NCBI GenBank assembly: GCA_900552885.1
Contig: USBM01000134.1
Location: forward strand, 1-6,186
Length of the DNA stretch: 6,186 nucleotides
Reading direction: 5' to 3'
Source of the DNA: an uncultured Clostridium sp.
GTDB lineage: Bacteria; Bacillota; Clostridia; Lachnospirales; Lachnospiraceae
Shown: one piece after another, positions 1 through 6,073 of the stretch
Position numbering within the stretch: the first letter of the stretch is position 1
Layout of the letters: every line of letters begins with the position of its first letter
The notes under the pieces: generated by a model
Told to the model about the DNA's origin: nothing
The model's database searches: none
The model's input: the letters and a program-made list of their open reading frames with translations, nothing else
Position numbers and translations under genes: made by a program

Positions 1-105
1 GGCTGGGAACAGCTTGCAACGCAAGGTGTCCCCAGATGGCAAGTCCACAAAAGGGTAGCTGGCGGCAGCCAGCGCAGCAAAGTAGATTGCGATAGTTGTA
101 CGCAT
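1..105 (-). CDS. Partial ORF with hydrophobic N-terminus, function unknown
   Basis: The 5' end of a gene read on the minus strand; 35 codons are present and the frame is still open at the window edge. From ATG at 105 it starts MRTTIAIYFAALAAASYPFV, a short basic start followed by a hydrophobic stretch ending near residue 20, as in a signal peptide or first membrane helix; a more polar part with one Cys (residue 30) follows. An in-frame GTG at 114 is another possible start. A weak GGA lies just upstream. The ATG overlaps the stop of the 13-codon ORF at 146-105 (TAATG), which suggests either translational coupling or a frameshift in a longer N-terminus. By hand count it is about 56% G+C, against about 30% in the 60 bases at 121-180. 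I do not recognise the family; a plus-strand reading of this end cannot be excluded. Confidence 0.4.
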   Translation of the reverse strand, partial: MRTTIAIYFAALAAASYPFVDLPSGDTLRCKLFPA

Positions 106-146
106 TATTTCCACAACAATGCTGATTTTCTGTATTTTTCTAGCAT
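105..146 (-). CDS. 13-codon ORF: leader peptide or frameshifted N-terminus
   Basis: ATG at 146 follows the best ribosome binding site at this end (AGGAGG, 10 bases upstream) and encodes MLEKYRKSALLWK before TAA. The TAA shares bases with the ATG of the next ORF (TAATG). Good initiation signals on so short a frame fit two readings. It could be a small coupled leader. Alternatively, the basic peptide could be the true N-terminus of the hydrophobic protein at 105-1, separated from it by an indel: basic start plus hydrophobic stretch would then read as one membrane or exported protein. The sequence alone does not decide. Confidence 0.35.
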   Translation of the reverse strand: MLEKYRKSALLWK

Positions 147-203
147 TACCTATTGTCCTCCTTTTTTTACAGATATATCACATCATATAATTATCACTTC
201 TGG
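147..203. other. AT-rich spacer, no terminator seen
   Basis: This spacer separates the cytidylate kinase-like fragment from the left-edge ORFs. It is very AT-rich and contains the AGGAGG site at 162-157. I see no GC-rich hairpin followed by a T run in the direction of transcription, so read-through from the operon to the left-edge gene is possible. I also see no convincing -35/-10 pair. Confidence 0.5.
157..162 (-). promoter_or_regulatory. Ribosome binding site AGGAGG
   Basis: Reading the minus strand, seven A's are followed by GGAGG (AGGAGG counting the last A), a near-perfect match to the 16S anti-Shine-Dalgarno sequence. It lies 10 bases before ATG 146. It shows that translation begins here for whatever the left-edge gene is, and it supports ATG 146 over the weaker ATG 105 as the primary initiation site. 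Confidence 0.6.
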
Positions 204-392
204 TTATTTACTGCATTCCATAATTATCTTCTCACACCTGGCATATCCAAGCTGTGAACTGTTCAGGCACAACGTATAATTACTGGCTTTTCCCCATTTC
301 TGTTCCGTATAAAAATTATAATTTTTCATATTTATTGTATTAATTCTTTCCACAATCTCAGAATCAAAGCAATTGTCCAATCTCATAATCAA
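204..392 (-). pseudogene. C-terminal remnant of a cytidylate kinase-like protein
   Basis: An open frame of 62 codons from TTG 392, or 60 from the more usual ATG at 386, which has AAAGGG 9 bases upstream. Residues 15-62 read like the end of bacterial cytidylate kinase-like proteins (Pfam Cytidylate_kin2 type): a helix ending in an aromatic-rich NYNFYT (24-29), then a KWG motif (32-34), then NYTLCLNSSQLG (38-49), then a final helix with Cys and Ile. I recognise this from memory of the family; no search was run. Whole proteins are about 200 residues and begin with a P-loop that binds ATP. That part is absent, and only 38 bases separate this frame from the end of LuxC, so the first two thirds have been lost. 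The fragment cannot be an active kinase. It could still be expressed as a small protein, since start and frame are intact. Confidence 0.6.
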
Positions 393-417
393 TATCCCTT
401 TCTTTCAATTCACATCA

Positions 418-433
418 CATATATATCCTCCTA
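418..433 (-). promoter_or_regulatory. Strong ribosome binding site with ATG followed by TGA
   Basis: The LuxC stop codon TAG is part of TAGGAGG, and an ATG follows at 420 after ATATAT, an ideal spacing. The next codon is TGA (417-415), so the frame is two codons long including the stop. After that TGA the same frame stays open for 16 codons (CELKERDIDYEIGQLL) before another TGA. The layout matches the other gene junctions in this operon, where the stop also forms part of the next gene's binding site, so a gene very likely once started here. A functional minimal ORF is the alternative. Confidence 0.5.
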
Positions 434-1681
434 TCCCCACACTACACTTCGTGTCAACCATTCATACAGATTATATCCATCCCAGATGAGATCAAAGTCC
501 ATTGTACTTCCTATCGGAACGATCCGGTCAACACCTCGTACACCTTGTAATAATGTCTCTTTCAATCCGGTAATATCTCCATAATAAGATGTCGTCTGAC
601 ATGCCGTATCAGAACAAAGTGGTAGCAACTCGTTCCAAGTCGTACAATCATATTCAAAGAAAAATCCGCTGTTTCCTTTCAGGTTCATCCAATCTACCGT
701 TGGTTCCACGATCTGTACCCGAGTAATATAATTGTCTACTGTTGGAATTATATGATACTCTTTTCCCAGCGTACTTAGCAAGTATTGATTCGCAAGTTTA
801 TCTACCACCTGCTTATCCTGCAATGAATATTCTTTCTCTAATATCTCATATAACTGTGCCCAGAATATCTTCTTCGCTTCTTCTCTCCGGCTACCCGTCC
901 ATATCACCATTCTTGGAGAGGTGCAGGCATTCTGATCCGTCAGATAGGTATCATTATAGAATTGTCTTGCAATCTGCTTCCAATCCTGATCTGCATTCAG
1001 GTAATCATCTGCATTTATTATAGCCACTGAGTACCGATCCGCGAAAGCAATCTCAACTGCTCTCGGCGGTAACGAACACTTCTGAATCTCTGCAATGGTA
1101 CGATCTCCACCCCATGTTACACGCGCATCTGCATACTTCGATAATTCCTGTGTAATCTCTTTCTGATGACCGTATCGGATCAGGCAGATCCGCTTTAAGA
1201 TATCTTCATACCCCTGTTCGAATACTTTCTGCAATGCATTGTTCAATACCGGAATCTGCTCAAATTCTTTCGATGGAATTCTGACTACATTTGCATTCCC
1301 CATTAATAAGCCGGTCACCAAAGAATACGCATAATTGACCGCCACATTGGATGGTGCAATATGAAATACCATTCCTCTGCCGATATGCGTTACATCATCT
1401 TCCCTTACAAATTGTTTCTTAAGTGTCATTATATTGGCTTTCCGGATCCAAAAAGCGAAAGTCACAACATCCGGATATTGCTTCGCCCGCTTATCCTTTA
1501 ATAACACCTTAGACCAGGCATCTAAGAATTCCACGACTCTGTCATCAAATGGAATCCATGGTACTTCCAACGGCATATTTGCCAGAGTTTCCGGATCTCC
1601 TACTCTATATTCTATTCCCTGTAATTTATCTGCGGCTAAAATCTGTTGCATAGGTATCGCTGCACCCCCGAATCTCTGCAT
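431..1681 (-). CDS. LuxC-family acyl-CoA/acyl-protein reductase
   Basis: This enzyme reduces an activated acyl group (thioester on LuxE, CoA or a carrier) to an aldehyde using NADPH, via a covalent acyl-cysteine; it is cytoplasmic. The fold is that of aldehyde dehydrogenases. Visible parts are a nucleotide-binding region GRGMVFHIAPSNVAVN (101-116), GNANVVRIPS (128-137), and the catalytic segment DQNACTSPR with the presumed nucleophile Cys253. The C-terminal part has the family-like SDTACQTTSYYG (357-368) and GVRGVDRIVPIGS (380-392). At 416 residues it is shorter at the N-terminus than luminous-bacterium LuxC (about 480), as expected for the shorter homologues outside lux operons. The start is uncertain: ATG 1681 gives a 56 bp overlap with LuxE, and ATG 1651 (MQQILAAD) gives 26 bp; neither has a strong binding site, so coupling to LuxE translation is likely. 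No luciferase genes are nearby, so the aldehyde is probably a biosynthetic intermediate. Confidence 0.9.
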   Translation of the reverse strand: MQRFGGAAIPMQQILAADKLQGIEYRVGDPETLANMPLEVPWIPFDDRVVEFLDAWSKVLLKDKRAKQYPDVVTFAFWIRKANIMTLKKQFVREDDVTHIGRGMVFHIAPSNVAVNYAYSLVTGLLMGNANVVRIPSKEFEQIPVLNNALQKVFEQGYEDILKRICLIRYGHQKEITQELSKYADARVTWGGDRTIAEIQKCSLPPRAVEIAFADRYSVAIINADDYLNADQDWKQIARQFYNDTYLTDQNACTSPRMVIWTGSRREEAKKIFWAQLYEILEKEYSLQDKQVVDKLANQYLLSTLGKEYHIIPTVDNYITRVQIVEPTVDWMNLKGNSGFFFEYDCTTWNELLPLCSDTACQTTSYYGDITGLKETLLQGVRGVDRIVPIGSTMDFDLIWDGYNLYEWLTRSVVWG

Positions 1682-2744
1682 TTTTCAAACGCCCTGTTAT
1701 TCTGAAATATTTTCCTAATCTGCCACAAGGACAATCATCTTCCCCAAGAATTATTCCTTTGTCTTCTGTTAACAGGCAATGTCCCGGATACGATTCCGGA
1801 ATTGCAGATACTACCTCTACAATTCCCTCTTCTCCGATATCTGCAACTGACAGATCCATTGCACGTCTTATAATCACATCTGAATACACGCTGGCATGCA
1901 AATGTCCGCATTCGCATTCCATATAGATACATCCGGTCTGTTCCACCATTCCATAATAATCATGCACTTGTGTAATTCCACATACTTCTTTGAGACATCT
2001 CTTAAATTCTTCCGGGCTGACCGCCTCACTTTGCAGCTTTTTCCAGCCCCCGCCGTGGATCAATATTGCATTGGTCAGATCAAAGGTGATTCCCTGCTCT
2101 CTCAGTTCTACCAATTTCTTATAGAAATGCTGCCAGATCATGAAGGTAAATCCAAATAGCAAGATCTTCTTACCTTTCTGTTTCTCTAAGAAAGCCGTAA
2201 TCTCCTCTACCGCAAGTTCCATACCATCCTGCAATGCATAAGTACGATTCGCGCCAAAGATTGAGAATCCCAATATACCAGCTCCTCTTGCAGAAAACAT
2301 GGCACGGTTCTTTACCACCGATGGACAGTCAATAATGAGCATCGGCATACGGCTGTGTCCGGTAAACTCTGACACGATCTTAACCATTGTCTTTTGCTGA
2401 TTGCTTGCCGTCTGTTTATCACAATAGATCTTAGAAACTGCCTGTCCGGTTGTGCCGGAAGAAGTCATTGTCTTATGAATCTCTTCCTTAGGAACTGACC
2501 TCAATTCTAGTTCCTTAAACAATCGTACCGGAAGATATGGAAGATCATAGTATGTCTTCTCTCCCTGCTCTAATGCCGTAAGATCATCTTCTCCAAATCC
2601 GACTCCCTGCATCATACGACAGTACAATTCGCATCCATCCATATGTTTTCTCGTCAGTGTAGCAAGACGCTTTGTCAACATCTGTTCTTTCTCTTCTCTA
2701 TTCAATTGAAAGGGTTCGATCTGTAGATATTCTTCGTATTCCAT
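1626..2744 (-). CDS. LuxE-family acyl-protein synthetase (LuxE/PaaK-like)
   Basis: It activates a carboxylic acid with ATP to an acyl-AMP and transfers the acyl group to its own cysteine, handing it to LuxC for reduction. The 372 residues match the usual LuxE length of about 370. The ATP-binding loop TSSGTTG lies at 94-100, and the adenylation motif DYYGMVEQTG at 262-271, where Glu268 takes the place of the conserved acidic residue. Near the end are CPCGRLG (338-344) and ITGRLKNAEIRGCSDTY (349-365). Cys361 is the likely acyl-carrying residue, by analogy with the cysteine reported near the C-terminus of Photobacterium LuxE. Four other cysteines in two pairs (277/279 and 338/340) could bind a metal. 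GGAG lies 8 bases before the ATG, 14 bp after the AMP ligase stop. The last codons overlap LuxC, a close link that fits a LuxE-LuxC complex. Confidence 0.9.
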   Translation of the reverse strand: MEYEEYLQIEPFQLNREEKEQMLTKRLATLTRKHMDGCELYCRMMQGVGFGEDDLTALEQGEKTYYDLPYLPVRLFKELELRSVPKEEIHKTMTSSGTTGQAVSKIYCDKQTASNQQKTMVKIVSEFTGHSRMPMLIIDCPSVVKNRAMFSARGAGILGFSIFGANRTYALQDGMELAVEEITAFLEKQKGKKILLFGFTFMIWQHFYKKLVELREQGITFDLTNAILIHGGGWKKLQSEAVSPEEFKRCLKEVCGITQVHDYYGMVEQTGCIYMECECGHLHASVYSDVIIRRAMDLSVADIGEEGIVEVVSAIPESYPGHCLLTEDKGIILGEDDCPCGRLGKYFRITGRLKNAEIRGCSDTYATDFSRR

Positions 2745-2758
2745 CTCTTGCGCTCCAA

Positions 2759-4174
2759 TTAGTAATATTGTTCTAATTCGCTATATTGCACCTTGCCGGA
2801 TTCATTTTTCGGGATTTCTTTTAATACGTTCACATGAAATGCTGCTATGTTGAGTTTCGTCTTGTCCGCAACATAATGTCTGACAGAATCTACTAACGAC
2901 TCATCTGTCAGGAATACGCATACATGATCATCTCTTCCCGCTGTTACACAATCTACATTGCCAAATTCGTTCTTTACCATCATATCAATCTCATCCAGAT
3001 TCACCCGGTTACCGTAGACTTTAAGGAAACGCTTCTTTCTTCCTACAATATAATAGTATCCGTCCGCATCCCTCTTTGCCATATCTCCCGTCTCTAGCCT
3101 TCCATGTCTCTCATCACCAAGCGAAAGATCCGCAATATGTTCTGCATAACCTAAGGTAACATTGGGTCCCTCATACACTAATTCTCCAACCTTCCCGGCT
3201 TCTTCGATAACCTGTCCGTTCACGTCAATTAAAGAAAATATTCCATCCGGAATCGCAATTCCCATAGAACCATATTTCTCTAAAGACTTCTCTGCCGGAA
3301 GATATGACATCCGGGCAGTTGCCTCACACTGACCATACATAACAATGAACTTCTTTCCCGACTGCTTGGCATATTCTGCAAACTTCAGATGCAGTTCCGG
3401 TGATAATTTGCCACCTGCCTGTGTCATATAACGAAGACCCGGCAAATCCATACGGAAGAAACGCAGCTTGTCTAACATCTCATAGGTATACGGCACCCCG
3501 CCAAAGCTGGTCGCCTCTGCACTCTTCAAAAACTGCCAGAACTCCTTCTGCATCAGACCATAATCGGTCAGCAGTATTGTCGCTCCTACTAATAAATGAC
3601 TATTGATAATAGATAATCCATATGTATAATTCATTGGCAATGTCGTGATCGGCCGTTCCGTCTCATCCAGTTCTAAGTATCTTGCAATCTGATCTGCATT
3701 TGCCGCAATGTTCTTATAACTTTGACGAACCAGTTTCGGACTTCCAGTGGAACCGGAAGTGGTGAGCAATAAACCAAGTTCTTCATACAACTTTGCCTTT
3801 TGCCCTACTGCACATTCATATAATGCATATCCATATGCTTCAAAGACCTTCTTTGCAGCAGAAGACTTCTCCATATAATTATTGTCAGCCGGACACCATA
3901 CAAAAGAAGGATGATATTCGTCTAACAACGCCTTCAACAATTCTTCGTCCATATGTGATGACAATAGTAAAGGAACAATATCATGTTGCAGACATGCTGT
4001 ATAACCCAACACAGAGCCGATCGTATTACTACACAACGAAAAGACCAGACACCGTTGCCCGATCTTCTCTGCAATATCCTCTCCCATTGCTTTCAATTGT
4101 TCGTAAGTGATACACTCCTCCGTATCATCCTGTAACGCTATATGTTCCTTATACTTTGTAAAATCCCATACCAT
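2759..4174 (-). CDS. AMP-forming acyl/aryl ligase (ANL superfamily)
   Basis: A 471-residue ATP-dependent adenylating enzyme that activates a carboxylic acid and passes it to CoA or a carrier-protein thiol. Motifs are complete: phosphate loop TTSGSTGSPK (138-147), MYGQCEAT (279-286), LETGD (360-364, Asp binds the ribose), hinge region GRKKRFLKVYGNRVNLDEI (378-396), and the C-terminal catalytic lysine in NESGKVQY (Lys461). The small C-terminal domain after about 380 is present, so the full two-step reaction is possible. The protein is shorter at the N-terminus than typical acetyl-CoA synthetases, as in ligases of polysaccharide and secondary-metabolite clusters. The acid substrate cannot be read from the sequence. 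GAGGGA lies just before ATG 4174. It sits 41 bp after the SDR and 14 bp before LuxE, making two adenylating enzymes side by side. Confidence 0.88.
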   Translation of the reverse strand: MVWDFTKYKEHIALQDDTEECITYEQLKAMGEDIAEKIGQRCLVFSLCSNTIGSVLGYTACLQHDIVPLLLSSHMDEELLKALLDEYHPSFVWCPADNNYMEKSSAAKKVFEAYGYALYECAVGQKAKLYEELGLLLTTSGSTGSPKLVRQSYKNIAANADQIARYLELDETERPITTLPMNYTYGLSIINSHLLVGATILLTDYGLMQKEFWQFLKSAEATSFGGVPYTYEMLDKLRFFRMDLPGLRYMTQAGGKLSPELHLKFAEYAKQSGKKFIVMYGQCEATARMSYLPAEKSLEKYGSMGIAIPDGIFSLIDVNGQVIEEAGKVGELVYEGPNVTLGYAEHIADLSLGDERHGRLETGDMAKRDADGYYYIVGRKKRFLKVYGNRVNLDEIDMMVKNEFGNVDCVTAGRDDHVCVFLTDESLVDSVRHYVADKTKLNIAAFHVNVLKEIPKNESGKVQYSELEQYY

Positions 4175-4215
4175 ACATCATCCCTCAATTCTTATGTGTA
4201 TATCCTGCTTTTCAA

Positions 4216-4962
4216 TTACTGTAATAAACCACCATCTACCCGCAAGATCTGTCCGGTTATGAAACTTGCCATGTCTGATGCTAAGAACAGAACGGAATCA
4301 GCGATCTCTGTCACATCTCCCTTTCGCTTCATCACATTCATACTAAGTGCAATTGCCTCATCCTCTTCACTCATGGAATTACCCATGTCTGTAGAAGTAA
4401 GTCCGGGAGCTACTGCATTTACCCGGATACCAAAAGCTCCAAGCTCAATCGCAAGACGTTTCACTGCACCATTAATGGCTCCTTTACTTGCACAATATTC
4501 TATATTGGAACCGCCGTCAAAGGCGGCTGAAGAAGACACGAATACGACACTTCCGCTTTTCTGTCTCATCATCAATTTGGCAATTCCTTGCGTCAACAAC
4601 AATGCAGAAAACAGATTTACCTGAAATGCCTGATGTATTGTCTCCATCTTTGTCATAGTTAGAATATTAAGAGGATTCGCAATTCCAATATTACTGACAA
4701 GAATATCAATCGGAAGTTTCAGTTTACGGATCTCTTTCACAGCATTCTGCACTTCTTCCTCACTCGAAAAGTCTGCATACACCGTATGAATCTTAATATC
4801 ATTTTTCTTCTCCAATTCGTCACAATATTGGGAAAATGTTTCACTTTCTTTTCGAACAACCGCAATCACATTGGAACCATTTTCTGCAAAACGTGTCAAG
4901 ATTGCCTTGCCTATTCCCCGATTGCATCCTGTTACTACTGCTGTCTTACTCTCTAATAACAT
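4216..4962 (-). CDS. SDR family oxidoreductase, FabG-like
   Basis: A classical short-chain dehydrogenase/reductase of 248 residues, the usual length; it interconverts a ketone and an alcohol with NAD(P)H. The cofactor motif TGCNRGIG is at 11-18, the structural Asn116 is present, and the active site is Ser143 (in VSSSAA), Tyr156 and Lys160 (YCASK). RVNAVAPG (180-187) and the C-terminal ITGQILRVDGG (235-245) are typical of the FabG-like group. The usual NNAG motif reads SNIG (90-93), a mild change at a position near the cofactor. Arg37 in VVRK after the second strand may favour NADPH. In this setting it could reduce a 3-oxoacyl group or a keto sugar; with LuxE, LuxC and the AMP ligase next door, an acyl substrate is the better guess. 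It starts 8 bp after FkbM with a TAGGAG site. Confidence 0.92.
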   Translation of the reverse strand: MLLESKTAVVTGCNRGIGKAILTRFAENGSNVIAVVRKESETFSQYCDELEKKNDIKIHTVYADFSSEEEVQNAVKEIRKLKLPIDILVSNIGIANPLNILTMTKMETIHQAFQVNLFSALLLTQGIAKLMMRQKSGSVVFVSSSAAFDGGSNIEYCASKGAINGAVKRLAIELGAFGIRVNAVAPGLTSTDMGNSMSEEDEAIALSMNVMKRKGDVTEIADSVLFLASDMASFITGQILRVDGGLLQ

Positions 4963-4973
4963 ATTGTCTCCTA
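4960..4973 (-). promoter_or_regulatory. Stop / ribosome binding site / start junction of FkbM and SDR
   Basis: On the minus strand this reads TAGGAGACAATATG. The FkbM stop (TAG) supplies the first bases of the Shine-Dalgarno sequence (GGAG), and the SDR start lies 5 bases after ACA. The same 14 bases occur at 6073-6060. Sharing bases between stop and binding site makes translation of the SDR likely to depend on ribosomes finishing FkbM. Confidence 0.75.
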
Positions 4974-6062
4974 TTTATCTGCATATGCATACATAATCAA
5001 ATCCCTACACCATTCATGTTGATGAATCCTATAATATATATGGTACTGCAAATCCAATATTCGTATCAACATCGGAATTCTCCATACATCACTGATTGTA
5101 TGATATGCACATATTGCTAAATGTGGCTTCTGTTCTCTAATCGTATGTAGCGCACCATCTAACGCATCCATCTCAGCACCTTCAATGTCTAACTTAATAA
5201 ACGTAGCATCTCTTGCTATGTTATCAATAGATGTAACCTCTACCTTATTGCCCGATTCATCCGATACTATCTTAGAGGACATTGTACCAACTGAATCAAA
5301 GTTCAAAACTGTTTCTTCACTATGCAACCCTTTATTAATGCAAATAACTTTATTGTCTGATTCCGTGTTCCTTACCAATTTGTTATAATTGGTCTCATCT
5401 GGTTCAAACGCATAATATCTAGAATAATCCAACCCCTCCGCTATAAAATCCTGATATGTATCTCCATCATACGCTCCACCATCTACAAATACCATAGGAG
5501 AGACCTCTGGAAATAACGAATTAAAATATTCTATTCCTGCCTTATCCACCGCACCATTATAGTTAAGCCATTTCCTGCTCTCACCGCTCAACTTGGCCGC
5601 TAAGAAATTGAACATGGACTGTCTTGACAAATCATCTTCCAAACAAGAATATACCATTTCAAGTTCTTTTGCATGAGATTTCACATAATCCATTGTTAAA
5701 AATACCTCTCCCGATGGATAATTATCTCCTAGATATATTACATCCACTACTTGGTTGTCCATTCGGAATATACTACATTTCATCTGAACAACTTGTGGAC
5801 TAGCAACACAAACTAACACAACGAATCTGCCATATATTTTCTTAATATCCTCAAACGTTTTCTCTTGCGTATTGCTTTTCACTTCATCACTAACAAACTG
5901 ATCAGTTATAAGTATTTCCTGTTCACCCAACCATTTTTTAGTTTCTTTTGCTAATAACCCATTACCAAATTGTATAATAGGTAACCCTTCCTTAATATAC
6001 TGTTTAAGACAAGCAATCTTATGTTGCCGTACCTTACCGATTTCCAATAATTCTTCTATCAT
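4971..6062 (-). CDS. FkbM-family methyltransferase with N-terminal extra domain
   Basis: An S-adenosylmethionine-dependent O-methyltransferase, probably acting on a hydroxyl of a sugar or another cluster product. The C-terminal half (about 185-363) is the FkbM domain: SAM-binding motif VFVDGGAYDGDT (191-202), acidic loop AFEPDE (218-223), and the signature FIKLDIEGAE (288-297). The N-terminal part (about 28-115) begins PIIQFGNGLLA and alternates strands and helices like a small Rossmann-type domain; such domains often precede FkbM domains in glycan clusters. A helical linker spans about 125-185. No signal peptide or membrane segment is evident. It starts 8 bp after the upstream stop with GGAG. 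Sampled lines are 33-37% G+C, lower than sampled lines of the LuxE and LuxC genes (about 50%), hinting at a separate origin. Confidence 0.88.
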   Translation of the reverse strand: MIEELLEIGKVRQHKIACLKQYIKEGLPIIQFGNGLLAKETKKWLGEQEILITDQFVSDEVKSNTQEKTFEDIKKIYGRFVVLVCVASPQVVQMKCSIFRMDNQVVDVIYLGDNYPSGEVFLTMDYVKSHAKELEMVYSCLEDDLSRQSMFNFLAAKLSGESRKWLNYNGAVDKAGIEYFNSLFPEVSPMVFVDGGAYDGDTYQDFIAEGLDYSRYYAFEPDETNYNKLVRNTESDNKVICINKGLHSEETVLNFDSVGTMSSKIVSDESGNKVEVTSIDNIARDATFIKLDIEGAEMDALDGALHTIREQKPHLAICAYHTISDVWRIPMLIRILDLQYHIYYRIHQHEWCRDLIMYAYADK

Positions 6063-6073
6063 ATTGTCTCCTA
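6060..6073 (-). promoter_or_regulatory. Stop / ribosome binding site / start junction before FkbM
   Basis: Identical to the junction at 4973-4960: the stop of the edge gene (TAG), GGAG, ACAAT, then ATG of FkbM. It fixes both the end of the edge gene and the start of FkbM and supports a shared transcript. Confidence 0.75.

Noticed and set aside
58..73. Perfect inverted repeat GCTGGC-GGCA-GCCAGC, possible terminator or regulatory hairpin
   Set aside because: No T run follows on either strand, and it falls within the Ala-rich hydrophobic stretch of the left-edge ORF, where GCT/GCC codons explain it.
1..280. Long open plus-strand frame from the left edge
   Set aside because: Open to about 278 but passes through the AT-rich spacer and the antisense of the kinase fragment, with no start signals or recognisable motif; still a minor possibility for bases 1-105.
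742..1023. Plus-strand open frame of 93 codons
   Set aside because: Lies inside LuxC, whose protein motifs are clear; no binding site or family resemblance.
1735..1932. Minus-strand 65-codon frame, rich in Arg and Cys
   Set aside because: Entirely within LuxE in another frame; no upstream binding site.
3793..4110. Plus-strand open frame of 105 codons
   Set aside because: Antisense to the AMP ligase N-terminal region; His/Met/Tyr-rich reading typical of a reverse-strand shadow.
1626..4174. Bioluminescence operon
   Set aside because: LuxE and LuxC are present, but no luciferase or LuxD gene lies in the window, and the neighbours (FkbM, SDR, AMP ligase) point to biosynthesis of a glycan or metabolite.
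4142..4624. Plus-strand open frame of 160 codons
   Set aside because: Antisense to the SDR gene, whose cofactor and catalytic motifs are intact; the product is low-complexity and has no recognisable motif.
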